Assembly (NCBI GenBank): GCA_015499995.1 | Contig: JADNRV010000068.1 | Location: 186,001 to 250,000, forward strand | Length of the DNA: 64,000 bases | From: Flammula alnicola | Lineage: Eukaryota; Basidiomycota; Agaricomycetes; Agaricales; Strophariaceae | Reading direction: 5' to 3' | Shown here: positions 45,691-57,108 of the stretch, in pieces | Numbering within the stretch: position 1 is the stretch's first letter | Layout of the letters: the number at the start of each line of letters is the position of its first letter | Made by a program: the position numbers and the translations under genes | Notes under the pieces: model-generated | Told to the model about the DNA's origin: nothing | Databases searched by the model: none | The model's input: only the letters and a program-made list of their open reading frames with translations

Positions 45691-47330
45691 GGTTCATCAT
45701 CGCACTTCTCGACAAGTTTATCTGGTACGATTTTCCAAGCAGCCTCAGGGTCTGCAGCCCCAGAGTGAGTTGGGTAGTTGAGAAACTTGAATCGACTTGC
45801 ATGTCAATCCATGAGACGATGTCCAGGCCTGGCATCTGGAGCAAAAGGCTCCAGGGTCTCCAGACCAGATGGGTGGAACAAGGTGTTCCCCATAAGTCTG
45901 TCAGTCACTTTATGATGATGATCAACAGGGATGTGTTCGATGGCCCTCCGATGAGGGACAGCCTTCTTGAGAAGAGGGCCCGCCATAAAAGAGCAGACTG
46001 GGTGAGTATCAGACAAAATTGAAATCCAGGCAATAGCCCTGGAATTCAATCTATCCAAGAGTATGGGGATGGGTAGGAGCCCTGCAAGGGCCTCAATGCC
46101 ACCTGAGGGTGAGGTGCGAAAGCACCCAGTAATCCAAAGTCCAGCCTTACACTGGACATTAGTAAGTTGTGCCATGAGACCTTTACATCAGGCCTTACGA
46201 AAGTACCACATGCGATACCCATATGTAACTATGGGAATAACGCATGTATGGTAGAGGAGACACTTCTGGATGGGCGTCAAACCCCTAGTAGATGACCCAA
46301 GCATTTTCATCGCTACAACCAATGTAAACCCCTTGGTCGAGTAATAGCGCACATGCTCATTAAATGAGAGCTTGTGGTCAAAATAAAACCCCAGGTATCA
46401 CCAGAATGGCTTAGGCTGGAGTGGAGTTTCAGCAGTGTAGGGCGCCTCACCCAGATCAATGCTTGGATTATACCGGTCGCACGATCGGTCAAAGTGAAAA
46501 ACCTCCGACTTGGCGTGCTCCAGTGCAAGCGCGAACTTAGTGAAAAGTTCGAATACAATCTTGTAAGCTTTTTGAAGGTTTACAATGTTGGAATCTAGGT
46601 CTGGCCCCTGTGAAATGAGGGTGCTGTCATCGACATAAGACAGAAGGTCAACCTCGAGATGAATCTCAAGGCACTTCTTGTAGAAACGGCGCATGATAGG
46701 TGCCAGGTAAAGAGCTGACAGGACCGGGGACAAGGCAGAGCCCTGCCCCACACCCACGTCAGCCTGTAGAGGATCGGACAAGAAAGAATTCCACGCATAG
46801 CATGTTTTCCTCTCGACCAGGTAAGAACTGAAAAACTTGACCACCAAGGGTGGAAAGCCAAGCTTCCGAAGAATAATCACGAGTACTTCGTGATTGAGAG
46901 AAGGGAAGAACTGAGCGAGATCGAAAGCGACCACGCTAGTCTTTAACCCCTTCGCCCATCCTGCCTGCACCATGTGCATCAGGAAAAGGCCCGCGTCCTT
47001 GGTGGAGCATCCCCGGACACCCCCAACGATGAGTTTACCTATGGTATTCAGGAGTACAATAGGCCTGAATGCCTTAGGAGTGGAGTAGGATGGCTTGGGG
47101 ATTATAAACGACATGGAGTCCTTAAATGGAGACGGCCAGTACCCCACATGCATGCAGGCATTGGCAATCAAGAGGAGCACCTCAACAGAGTGAGGGTCTC
47201 TATGTACAATCTTCTTCAGGTGGGACCAATTGACATGATCCGGACCTGGAGAAGAGAGACTGGAACATGCAGAGAGAGCCTCTGTGAGTTCCAGTGGAGA
47301 AAAGGAGGCCCACTCCCGAGCAGGAATACC

Positions 47331-48845
47331 TTGTTGAACTCCCTCCCTGACCTGCCCGTTAGGGAGTGGGTTCGTTTTTCCACGCTGGAACTCACAGAGG
47401 CTCTCTCTGCGTGTTCTGGTCTGTCTGCTCCGGGTCTGGATCATATCAATTGGTCCCACCTGAAGGGGATAGTACGTCGGGATCCTCACTCTGTTGAGGT
47501 CCTGCTCTCGATTGCCAATGCCTGTATGCGTGTGGGGCTCCTGGCCGTCAGTTTTTAAGGAGTCTACTTCGGTAATCATACCCAAGCCGAACAAACCCTC
47601 CTATTCTGCACCTAAGGCATTCAGGCCTATTGTTCTCCTGAACGCCTGCGGCAAATTAATTGAGAAAATGATCTCGAATCGCATTCAGTTCGACACTGTT
47701 AGATTGGATATTTTCCATCCTAATCAGGTAGGGGGCGTACACCAACACTCCACAGAGGACGCTGGGCTCTTCCTCATGCACATTGTGCATGCAGGGTGGG
47801 CTAAGGGTTTAAAGACTAGTGTGGTCACTTTTGGTCTCGCTCAGTTTTTCCCTTCACTTAATCACGATGCTCTTGTGATTATTCTTTGGAAACTTGGCTT
47901 TCCTCCGCTGGTGGTCAAGTTTTTCGCATCCTATCTGGTAGAACAAAACACGTGTTATGCATGGAATTCCTTTTTATCAGACCCACTGCAGGCAGACGTG
48001 GGGGTGGGCCAGGGATCGGCCTTGTCCCCTGTCTTGTCGGCTATTTATCTGGCGCCTATTATGCGCCTATTCGAGAAGCGGTGCCTCGACCTTGGGTTGA
48101 GGGTCGACCTCCTCTCTTATGTTGATGATGGCACACTCATCGTGCAAGATGAGTGGCTGGATCATAATATTGCGATGCTTAAGAAGGCATACGCTGTTAT
48201 CTTCGAATTGTTCAAGGCCTTTGCTTTGGCGCTCGAACACGACAAGTCTGAGATCTATCACTTCGACAGATCTCATGCTTATTATAATCCTAGCATTGAT
48301 CTCGGGTATGCACCTTACACCAGAGATCAGGCTAATTATCTCAAGCCCAAGCCGTTTTGGCGGTACCTGGGCTTTTACTTGGACCGCAAGCTCACCTTCA
48401 ATGAGCATGTGCGTTATTACTCCACCAAGGGTTTCACATCGGTCGTTTCTATGAAGATGCTTGGCTCCTCTACTCGGGGGCTCTTGCCTATGCAAAAGCG
48501 CCTCCTCTATTGCACGTGTGTGGTCCCCATATTTACTTATGGGTATCGCATGTGGTTCTTCAAGGGGGCCCAGAATAAGGGCCTCATTAAACAGCTTGTG
48601 CAAGTTCAGTGCAAGGCTGCTCTTTGGATTATAGGTGCATTCTGTACTTCACCTTCAGGAGGGGTGGAGGCCCTTGCAGGCCTCCTACCCATCCCTATAC
48701 TTCTCAAAAGATTGCGCGATCGTTCTACGGTTCACGTCGCCACTCTTTCTGATACTCATCCCATCTGGTCTTTCATGGCTGGATCGACACTTAAGCGCGC
48801 GACCCCCCATCCCATGTCGGTCGAATGCATGCCTGCAGCTCATCG
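47331..48845 (+). pseudogene. LINE-H: reverse transcriptase segment with dead active site
   Basis: Plus-strand LINE of the C/G family, head-to-head with LINE-F. Frameshift near 47,534 (an extra G in GTGTGGGGC). The RT then reads to the region before RNase H, with YVDD at ~48,118. In motif A the catalytic Asp is Gly (GGT at 47833-47835, FGLAQFF instead of FDLAQFF). It keeps the Trp codon that is a stop in LINE-C. It is cut at 48,845, within PAAHR, by hAT element C. Confidence 0.85.
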
Positions 48846-49248
48846 CTGTACTTTACAGTCCCCCACCTGTCCACATGGACTCCACGGACTCCATGGAATT
48901 CCATGGACTTTTTGTGGACTTTTGACTTAATGGTATTTTTCTTACATTTAAAAAAATTAGTCCATGGATGTCCATGGACAGTCCACACAAAGTCCACACA
49001 AAGTCCACACAAAGTCCACACAAAGTCCAGAGGCATGAAATTAGCAGTAAATATCATGTCTGTGGACTTTTGTGGACTTTTGTGGACTTTGGACTCAGAG
49101 CCAAATGAAAGTTATATTAAATTGGAAAGACCCCAGTCCATGGACTCTCTGTGGACTTCTGTGGACTTGGAATTACAACCAGACAAGCCAATTAAAGAAA
49201 TTGATGATATTTTTTTTAAAAAACTACTAAATTACAACAAGTAAACTA

Positions 49249-50540
49249 TGTGGGTATATGTGGGGCCAGCCTCAGCATGGTCCTCATGTGGTCACCATGG
49301 TGGTCACATCATCGTCGTGCCGTCATCATCAGGTCCATGGTTGGGGTGGTGGTTGGGTTGGCGGTCAGGCAGTGGTCGGGTTGTGGTCACCTGGGTGGTC
49401 GCCGTGTTGTCACCTGAGTGGTGGGGTCGTCATCACGCTGGCAGTCGGGTCATGTCGTGGTCGGGTCGGTCATCGCATTGTGTCAGTTGTTGCGTCAGTG
49501 GTCGAGGTGTCATCGTCGCTCAGTTGTCGCATTGTGGTCAGTCATGGTTACGTCGGTCGTCGAGTCGCGTCGTCGGGTCAGTTGTCGCGTCGTCGGGTCG
49601 GTCATCACGTCGCTGCATTGTTCGTTGCGTCAGTCGTGGCAGTGGTGAGGGGGGATCGACGACGACACCGCGCCGTCATTTGTCGGGCCTGTGGAGTATG
49701 GGGCAGGTGGCAGCCCCGCCGCTGCACCGCCATTGTGGTTCTCAGCACCCACCCGACATCAGAACGACATGGGAGCACGACGTGTGCTCCCGCTGTCATT
49801 GCCGTCACATGTCCATCATGGTGGTCGCGCGGCGGGTGTGATTGGGGTGGTCAGTTGCGTGCGACGCTGCCGTCGGCGTCATTTCAGTGCCCGGCGGGCA
49901 CATCGTATTCACGATGTACCTTGCAGGCCTCCCATTCCTGGGTCCCTGCGTATCCAATATCCCCGTTGGCGCGTGTCCCTCACACGCCGCATTGTCGCGT
50001 CGTCTTGTTGCTCAGTTGCATTGGTGGTCACACCGTCGTCGTCGCTTTGTCGCCTCATCGCGTGGTCATCGTCATCGTCGCGATCGCTTCCGTGGTCACG
50101 TTGTCATCGCTCCATTGCCGCGTCGTGTCGTTGGTCATTATTCGCGGCAGTGGTGATCGTGCGGGTGTCCTGCTGTTGTCGGTGTCGTTTGTCATGCTCG
50201 GGGGCATGTCAAATCTGCGAGGGACGGGGCGGGGGTTAGTTTGTCATGGCGGGGTTCGTCATTCGCGACGCACCGTATGGGTCTCCCATTTCTTGGGTCT
50301 CCCCTTGGGATCCAATACCCCCGCGGTGCATTTTCCCTCACGCACCGCGTGTTGTTGTTGTTGTTGTTGTCATGGCGGTTGTGCTGTAAGTGAGTAGTCC
50401 GCGGGGAGGCGGATGGTGGTGGAATGGTGGTGGTGGGAAGGAAGCAAGCGGTGACGTGGCAATGTTGCAGCCGCGTCACAGTGTTCGGTCACCGGTTGCC
50501 GAGTTGCCGACATACTTCGGTATATAATTAACCGAAATTC
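49249..50540. other. GC-rich island of element C, decayed relative to B
   Basis: The minus strand matches element B around its intron-like segment and in the stretch GGTGACGTGGCAATGTTGCAGCCGCG-like (at 50,451 here, 21,160 in B). Many CpG sites of B appear as TpG/CpA here, so the island looks older or more deaminated. No frame is convincingly coding. Confidence 0.5.
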
Positions 50541-50560
50541 CAAAACAATATAAAGCACTT

Positions 50561-50640
50561 TGGCGCAGGTGGCTACAGCGCGGCAATAATAATAGTCTGC
50601 CAGTCAATAGTTCAATTCTTGCTCATGGCATTTTATTTTT
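50561..50640 (+). ncRNA. tRNA-like Pol III module inside element C
   Basis: A box TGGCGCAGGTGG (50561-50572), B-box-like AGTTCAATTCT (50609-50619) and a T-rich stop (TTTTATTTTT from 50,631). The spacing fits a tRNA-derived promoter, but the arms do not fold into a clean tRNA. Confidence 0.45.
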
Positions 50641-51929
50641 GTTGCTATTATTATTAATATAGTAAGGGGCAAGTCCACAAAATCCATGGCATTGTCCACG
50701 GATAGTCCATGGAGTCCACACCCAAAATGGACATTGTGTGGACTTTGCATGGACTTTTCATGGACTTTTCATGGACTAAAAATTGCAATTTGGCAGGTGT
50801 TTTCACCAAAATCAAACCTGAAAAAAAAATTGTAAAAAGTCCACGGATTGTCCACGGAGTCCATGAAGTCCATGGAGTCCATGTGGAACAGGTGGAGGAG
50901 TGTAAAGACCTCCGATAAACAGATGAACTATGGAAGTCGAATTGATGGTCTCTGGTCTAGGACAACAGAAGATCATACTCGGATTTCCCTGGCTGGAAGA
51001 AGTAAATCCAGACATTGATTGGGAACAGGCAACCTTGACCTGGCGCACTCCAAAAATTGAACTACCGACAAAGAAAGAATACCTTAAGGAACTGACAAAA
51101 CACCCTTTGAAGGCTTTCATCGAAGAAATCCCGGACGAACAGGCAAACGGACAATGAAACTTGGACTGGTCATATGAGGAGTTTACTCCTATATTGGCTC
51201 CTATGGATCTTCCTTATGAGAGTTTCACTCCTGTAATGGAACGAATGGACCTCCCTCTTGATCCCGTAGGATTAACGGAAATGGAAATGGAAACGGACAT
51301 GGAACCCTCGGACGACCTCGCAGAACTTCTCATCTCTTCCATGAAACTAACGGAAGAAGAAGAGACTTGGATAAATCTGAAAACCACAGCATCTCAGACT
51401 TTTGCTCTCACTGACAAAGGGCCAAAGGATGAATGATCTCTGGAAGAAAGAATACCGACAGAATACCACGAATATTTGGACCTCTTTGACAAGAAAACGG
51501 CAGACCGATTCCCTAAATCACGATCTTGGGACCATAAGATCGAGATGAAACCCAGATTCTCACCGAAGGTTTTTAAAGCATATAACCTTTCACCGGCAGA
51601 AGATGTTGAACTCGGCAAATTCTTGGATGAAAACCTGGAAAAAGGATACCTTCGACCATCGAAATCGCCACAAGGATCTCCATTCTTCTTTGTTCAAAAG
51701 AAAGATGGAAAACTTCGACCTTGCCAAGATTATCGTTACCTGAATGAATGGATGATCAAAAACGCTTATCCACTCCTGCTCATATCCAAACTTATGGACA
51801 AACTCAAAGGCGCCAAGTATTTCACCAAACTTGACGTATGATGGGGATACAACAATGTCTGTATTAAGAAAGGAGATGAATGGAAAGCGGCCTTTAAGAC
51901 CAATAAAGGACTTTTCAAACCTATGGTAA

Positions 51930-52394
51930 GAGTCTGTTCAGTTGGCATAATCATAATCGATTATGATTATTGATGGCATTCATAGTATTCCCACAGGCCA
52001 AATTGGGAAGGCATCAACTCGGCCGTGACATTTCCGTACCCCTGACATTCCTGGTAACAAGGCCGACATCTGTCGCCGCGTGCGCCCTTCCCGCCTCTCA
52101 TCCCGCCTTCATGAATAACTTACCAATTTGATATTATCAGAGCGAATTAAACTGTGAGGAGTATCCTATTATGGACTTTAAATTTAATTATTATGTAGCG
52201 CCAGACATTGTCCCAAATTTGCACCCCAGGGAGCAGCTCACCATTGCCAACAGTGAGCTCAAGCCGTCAGGGACAAGAGCAGGGATGTGACGTGTCATGG
52301 GAGAATGATGGAAATTCTCGATTGGGCCTGTGGGAATATTATGAATGCCATCAATAATCATAATCAATTATGATTATGCCAACTGAACAGACTC
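51930..52394. mobile_element. PIF/Harbinger-type MITE (465 bp)
   Basis: TIRs of ~72 bp start GAGTCTGTTCAGTTGGC (pattern G-N5-GTT) and are flanked by TAA (51927-51929 and 52395-52397). Removing the element and one TAA restores the Gypsy RT reading. A 3-bp TWA duplication with this terminus is the PIF/Harbinger signature. Each TIR contains a perfect palindrome-like AATCATAATCGATTATGATT. Non-coding. Confidence 0.85.
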
Positions 52395-54361
52395 TAATGT
52401 TTTTCGGCATGTGCAATTCCCCGGTGACCTTCCAAGCGATGATGGATGACATCTTTAAAGATATGACGTCCGAAACCCATATTGAACATTGGATCATCAT
52501 TTACATGGACGACATTCTCCTATTCTCTAAAAGCAAGGACCGCCTAAGAGAATACACGAAACGAGTACTCCAATGTCTACAAGAAAACGACCTCTATCTG
52601 AAGCCTGAAAAATGCTTCTTTGAAGAAACGAAACTCGAATACCTCGGCATGATCATAGAGGAAGGAAAGATCTCCATGGACCCATCGAAACTTCGAGGAA
52701 TCAGTGAATGGCCAATTCCCAAATCAGTAAAACAGGTCCGATCATTCCTCAGATTTGGTAATTTCTATAGGCACTTCATCAGAGCATATTCGGAAATAGC
52801 TCGAGGCCTAAATAACTTACTAAAAAAGGATAAAACCTTCGACTGGGACACTGCCGCCAACACCGCTTTCGAAAACCTAAAGAAACGATTCACCGAGGAA
52901 CCCATCCTGATCATGCCCAACACCGTGAAACCATTCTATATAGAATGTGATGCCTCTAAGTATGCCTCTGGAGCAGTACTTATGCAAGAAGACGTGAATG
53001 GCGACAAACACCCTTGCGCATTCATTTCGATGACCTTCAACCCGACGGAACGGAACTATGAGATTTACGACCGCGAGTTACTTGCAATGATCCGTGCACT
53101 GGTGGAATGGAGACATTATATTCAAGGATCTCCTCACACAACGATCGTCTATTCTGACCACAAAAATCTGACGTACTTCCGAAGCACCCAGAAACTGAAC
53201 TGACGACAGGCACGATGGTCGCTCTACCTGTCTGAATTCAATTTGAAACTTGTGCACCAACCGGGTCACAAGATGATCCAATCCGATGCCCTATCTAGAT
53301 GACCTGACTTTATCCCAGATGAGGATAATGACAACGAAGATGTAACCCTTTTGCCAGAAGGGCTGTTTATTAACCTAATCGAGGTGGAACTCCAGGAGAA
53401 GATAGCAAACTCGAAGGACCTGGACACTGAAGCAGCTGAAGCAATAAAACTATTGCTTGATGAAGGACTGGGAAATCTTCGACGAGACCTCGAGGATTGG
53501 ACAACAGAGGAATTCGATGGACAGCGACTTCTTTTTTATAAAGGAAAGAACTATATTCCCAACAATCGCTCTTTACGACGTGAAATTGTTGAAAGATATC
53601 ACGATTTACCCACTGCAGGACACCCAGGAGAACTTGAGACATATAATGCTGTACGAGAACATTACTGGTGGCCTGGCATGCGATCCTTTGTGAAATCCTA
53701 CGTTAAAGGATGCGGAATCTGTCAGCAGTTTAAAATCTGCAGAAACCCATTGAACCCAGGACTCATGCCACTGGAAGGGTCTAAATCACAAAGACCTTGG
53801 GCTGAACCGACCATGGACTTTATCAGGGGACTACCCCCTATCGAAGGAAAGGATGCAATGTTGGTCGTGGTCGACCATGGCTCTACTGGGGGGGCAATTA
53901 CTATCCCTTGCTCGACAAAAACGGATTGGAAAGAGACTGGACAACTCCTAGTTGACAATCCATTCTGACGCTTCGGACTCCCTGACAACATCTTGTCTGA
54001 CAGAGGACCCCAATTCGCTGCCAAAGCATTCAGAGAGATGCTTCGACTCCTCGGAATTAAGTCAAAACTCACCACAACCTATCACCCTCAGACAGATAGA
54101 GCAACCGAATGCATGAATCAGGAAATTGAAGCATATATATCCATATATTGCTCTTCTCATCCCGACACTTGGCTCTATTCAGTCAGCATGCTGAAATTCA
54201 CGTACAATGACAGGAGACATGCAGAACGACAGAGGACCCCATTCGAACTCCAACTCGGATATTCGCCATTGGCTGTTCCAACTTCCTTCGAAAACACGAA
54301 GTTTCCAGCTGTCGAAGAATGCCTGACCAATTTGGCTAAAGACAGAAATGAAGCACTGGCT

Positions 54362-55300
54362 CAATACTTTTCATTCCTCCACTGATTCCTCCCGGAATGA
54401 CCAGATTCCGGAGGAATGGACCGGAATCCGCAGGAATGGACTCAATTCCACAGGAATCCTGACCGGAATCCACAGGAATGACCGAAATTCCGGTTAGGAC
54501 TTCAACTTAGTGGACTTAGACAGAACTCAGAGAAAAATATCACTCAAAGATTTTGCATCTTTCAGGAATTGAACCCAGAGCCCCGGAAGAAATCCAGTAG
54601 CTAATATCCCAGACCATTTAACCATTAGACCAGAGAACTGTTGTTAACCTACCAGAAACATCGGACTACATACCCTATCTATCTATAATATATTTGTAGA
54701 TTGCGTAACCAATTCTGAGAGATTCAGGGTCAATGGGGTACCATCAGATTCAGAATTTTAAGGAGATTACAAATATGTATATGTCATCTCACTCGGGTAA
54801 CTGAAATCACCTTATTTGTTCTGTTTTGGGGACCGTGGGAACTTTTTGCCAAAAAAAAGTAACTATAGAGCATGCTTCCAGAATCACAAATATATCAAAA
54901 TCATGTGACTAGCTGCTTTTGTCATTGAGAAAAACACAAAAAACTCGCCCGAAGCCGGTGGTTTTGAAAATTGCACTTGCTAAATATGGAATATCTTGAT
55001 TAGAAATAGGTCCCACAGTTTCATTTTGATGTCATTTTATGTAATAGTGTGATATTTTCACGTTGTTGCTAAAAATAACCATATTTCCTTTTTTGGAAAT
55101 AACCGGATTCCGGTGGCCATTCCGTTCCGGCCATTCCTGTTGGGTATTCCGGTTGCAGCTCATTCCGGTCTGCATTCCCCCGGAATGAAATTTCGCATTT
55201 TGGCTGGCCTCTCAGCCAAAATGACCCAAAAATTATTCCTCCGGAATGACAGGATTCCGCAGGATTCCGGTAGAAATCAGTGGAGGACAATAAAGACCTC
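54362..55300. mobile_element. hAT-type element D (939 bp), CCGGAATG subterminal repeats
   Basis: Left end CAATACTTTTCATTCC, right end complementary to GAGGTCTTTATTGTCC, both followed by TCCACTGATT. Perfect 8-bp duplication CACTGGCT (54354-54361 and 55301-55308); the integrase frame resumes directly after it. The subterminal regions repeat GGAATCCG/CCGGAATG. The interior contains a tRNA-like module but no ORF. E and F are partial copies of the same lineage. Confidence 0.9.
54556..54637 (-). ncRNA. tRNA-like Pol III module inside element D
   Basis: On the minus strand: A box TGGTCTAATGGT (54632-54621) and B box GGTTCAATTCC (about 54575-54565), 46 nt apart. The arms pair poorly, so it is better viewed as a tRNA-derived promoter or SINE relic than a functional tRNA. 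Confidence 0.5.
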
Positions 55301-55370
55301 CACTGGCTGCTCATGACCTTGCCAGAGCACACATGGCTGAATGAAAATGATCGAAATTCATCCCATTCAG

Positions 55371-56332
55371 TGGAGAGGCGCAATGCCTGATGCGCAGCCT
55401 TTATTTGTTGTTGTTGTGCCCCCCTCATATTTTCATGCAAAAAAGTGGAATCCAAGTTTCGTCCCAGCAGCGGCCCTCCTACCTATAAGTCATGCAGATA
55501 CGAGGTTATAAGTGTTCTACCCAGGATCTGGCTTAATAAAATCAAAGAAAATATGCCAGGAACCATGCTTAATGACACGTCAAGGGCGCGTTACTCAAGG
55601 ACAAAAACATATTTTTACCATTTCGTCAACCCAAATCCAGGAGATAGTCCTAAAAACTAATTTGATCTAGTGTTTTGGTCAGATTGACGCAAGATTGATG
55701 TCCAAGTTGAGCCACGAGAGACGCGCTCATTAGCTTACATAACACGTGATGGAACGCGCAGACGCGCTATCCTCTGCCTCTGCGATACCCATATCTTACT
55801 AAGGAATAATCATATCTGACAATGAAGTCAATGTGCTCAATGGTCAAGAACTCAACGAGCAACTCGATTGGCATCGCGAGAACGAGAAAAGTTACAAGGA
55901 TCTCACGGAATGGGTGCCTTTGAAATCCAAAATCGGCAAGAAGTCTGAGTGCGTGGCTGAGCTCAAGAAAGCCATAAAACGACACAAAACCAACATTCCA
56001 ACATCTCAGCTCAAGTAAAATGCATTGGATGACATTGAAATGGCCGATTCTCATGCAGATGACTCTACTTATATGTATCTGACAATTCTGACCATGAAGA
56101 TAATTTAGTGTAGGTGCATTTTTTTCATCTTAGAACTCAATTTTAATACCTTTTCATGTACCATACTTGCATATACCTTTATAATTTACTATTTAAAAGC
56201 TTTAACTGGACATAGACAAGGTTCATTGTTGTTAATTAGATGAAGACGAACGAAATCATTCATTTGCCATGTTTTGTGTGGCTGTGCGATTAGTCATCAG
56301 TCGCGGCGATGAACAGGCATTGCGCCTCTCCA
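55371..56332. mobile_element. Unclassified DNA element with 7-bp duplication (962 bp)
   Basis: TIR TGGAGAGGCGCAATGCCTG (19 bp, identical at both ends). Flanked by CATTCAG (55364-55370 and 56333-56339); removal restores the Gypsy frame FIPFRKGQ. The interior is AT-rich with one possible captured exon (55833-56018). The superfamily is uncertain. Confidence 0.8.
55833..56018 (+). CDS. Possible captured gene fragment in the 7-bp-TSD element
   Basis: 61 codons rich in Lys/Glu (contains NEQLDWHRENEKSYKDL and a basic KKAIKRHK). The composition is more protein-like than the surrounding AT-rich text, and an overlapping frame continues with acidic residues after the stop. No family recognised. It could be a host exon picked up by the transposon. 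Confidence 0.3.
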   Translation: MLNGQELNEQLDWHRENEKSYKDLTEWVPLKSKIGKKSECVAELKKAIKRHKTNIPTSQLK

Positions 56333-56397
56333 CATTCAGGAAAGGACAAAAGGTCTGGCTCGACTCATGAAACCTGAACACCCGGTATAACAAGAAA

Positions 56398-56775
56398 ATG
56401 GCCCCAAAACGCGAAGGACCCTTCGAAATCACAGAAGTCCTTGGGCACTTAACCTATCGACTCAAATTACCAAAGCACTGGAAAATACACGACGTCTTCC
56501 ATGCTGTCCTCCTCATGCCCTACACTAAGAATGACATCCATGGACCCAACTTTACCCAACCTCCACCTGACCTTATCAATAGAGAAGAAGAGTATGAAGT
56601 CGAAACCATCCTGAACCACAGGAAATCTGGAAGGGGATATAGATACCTCCTAAAATGGAAAGGATATTCGATCTCCGACGCCAGCTGGGAAAATCAAAGT
56701 GCACTTGCCAATGCATCACAACTCCTAACCACATACCAAAAATGCCATCGCCTTCCACTGTTTCACCAAACATGA
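56398..56775 (+). CDS. Gypsy G1 integrase tail with chromodomain
   Basis: Starts in the GPF/Y-like region (KREGPFEIT), then KIHDVFHAVLL and a chromodomain EYEVETILNHRK...YLLKWKGYSISDASWE. The aromatic cage residues Y/W/W are visible. Chromodomains guide chromovirus integration to methyl-marked chromatin. Part of G1; the frame upstream is broken by a TGA at 56368-56370. Downstream (56,776-57,114) the pol reading appears to continue in other frames with a Lys/Arg-rich end. Confidence 0.85.
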   Translation: MAPKREGPFEITEVLGHLTYRLKLPKHWKIHDVFHAVLLMPYTKNDIHGPNFTQPPPDLINREEEYEVETILNHRKSGRGYRYLLKWKGYSISDASWENQSALANASQLLTTYQKCHRLPLFHQT

Positions 56776-57108
56776 ACGCTCTACGAAAAACGGTATTGAT
56801 GATCTCGATAAGATCGAAGAAGGCAAAACACGAGGACACAGCACCACCCCCAGTCCCATTCCAACACGCGTTGTATGCGCCACCACCTGTCGCCCAAAAT
56901 ACCCCTATCCTCATGATAGAACCACCACCATGCACCCTCCCACAGCTTGAGATCGAACTCACTGCATGGATGATGCACCAAAAAGAAGCAGAAGAATGAG
57001 GGATGAAATTCGCGAAGAAGATAGCAGAAAGGTCGATCGAGGAAACGAGGCGAGAAATACGAAAAGAGAAGAGAAAAAGGATTATAAAGAGGGCAAAGTC
57101 GTTCTTTA

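Larger units (their letters stand above)
42732..47330 (-). mobile_element. LINE-F: diverged Tad1-like LINE (second family), split by LINE-G
   Basis: Minus-strand LINE with its A tail at 42732-42752, 3' UTR to ~43,255, C-terminal Cys/His region (GVYPQTRAHLFRC) and RNase H to 44,139, then RNase H/RT from 45,703 to ~47,330. RT motifs are present (FDLAQFF, YVDDSTL). The protein is clearly diverged from LINE-B/C/G/H while keeping the same layout. Defects: stops in RNase H, a stop after QPKPFW near 46,397, and a deletion of ~25 codons after NTIGKLI in the RT. The interruption carries a 12-bp duplication. Confidence 0.8.
48846..50912. mobile_element. hAT-type element C (2067 bp), TCCATGGA-type subterminal repeats
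   Basis: Left end CTGTACTTTACAGTCC; right end complementary to GAGGTCTTTACACTCC. Both are followed by CCACCTGT-CCACATGGACTCC, giving ~32 bp of good TIR. The subterminal regions repeat AGTCCATGGAC / TTTGTGGACTT many times. The interior has a GC-rich island (49,250-50,540) like element B and a Pol III module (50,561-50,640). The flanks are LINE-H at the left and Gypsy G1 at the right, with no duplication. Confidence 0.8.
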
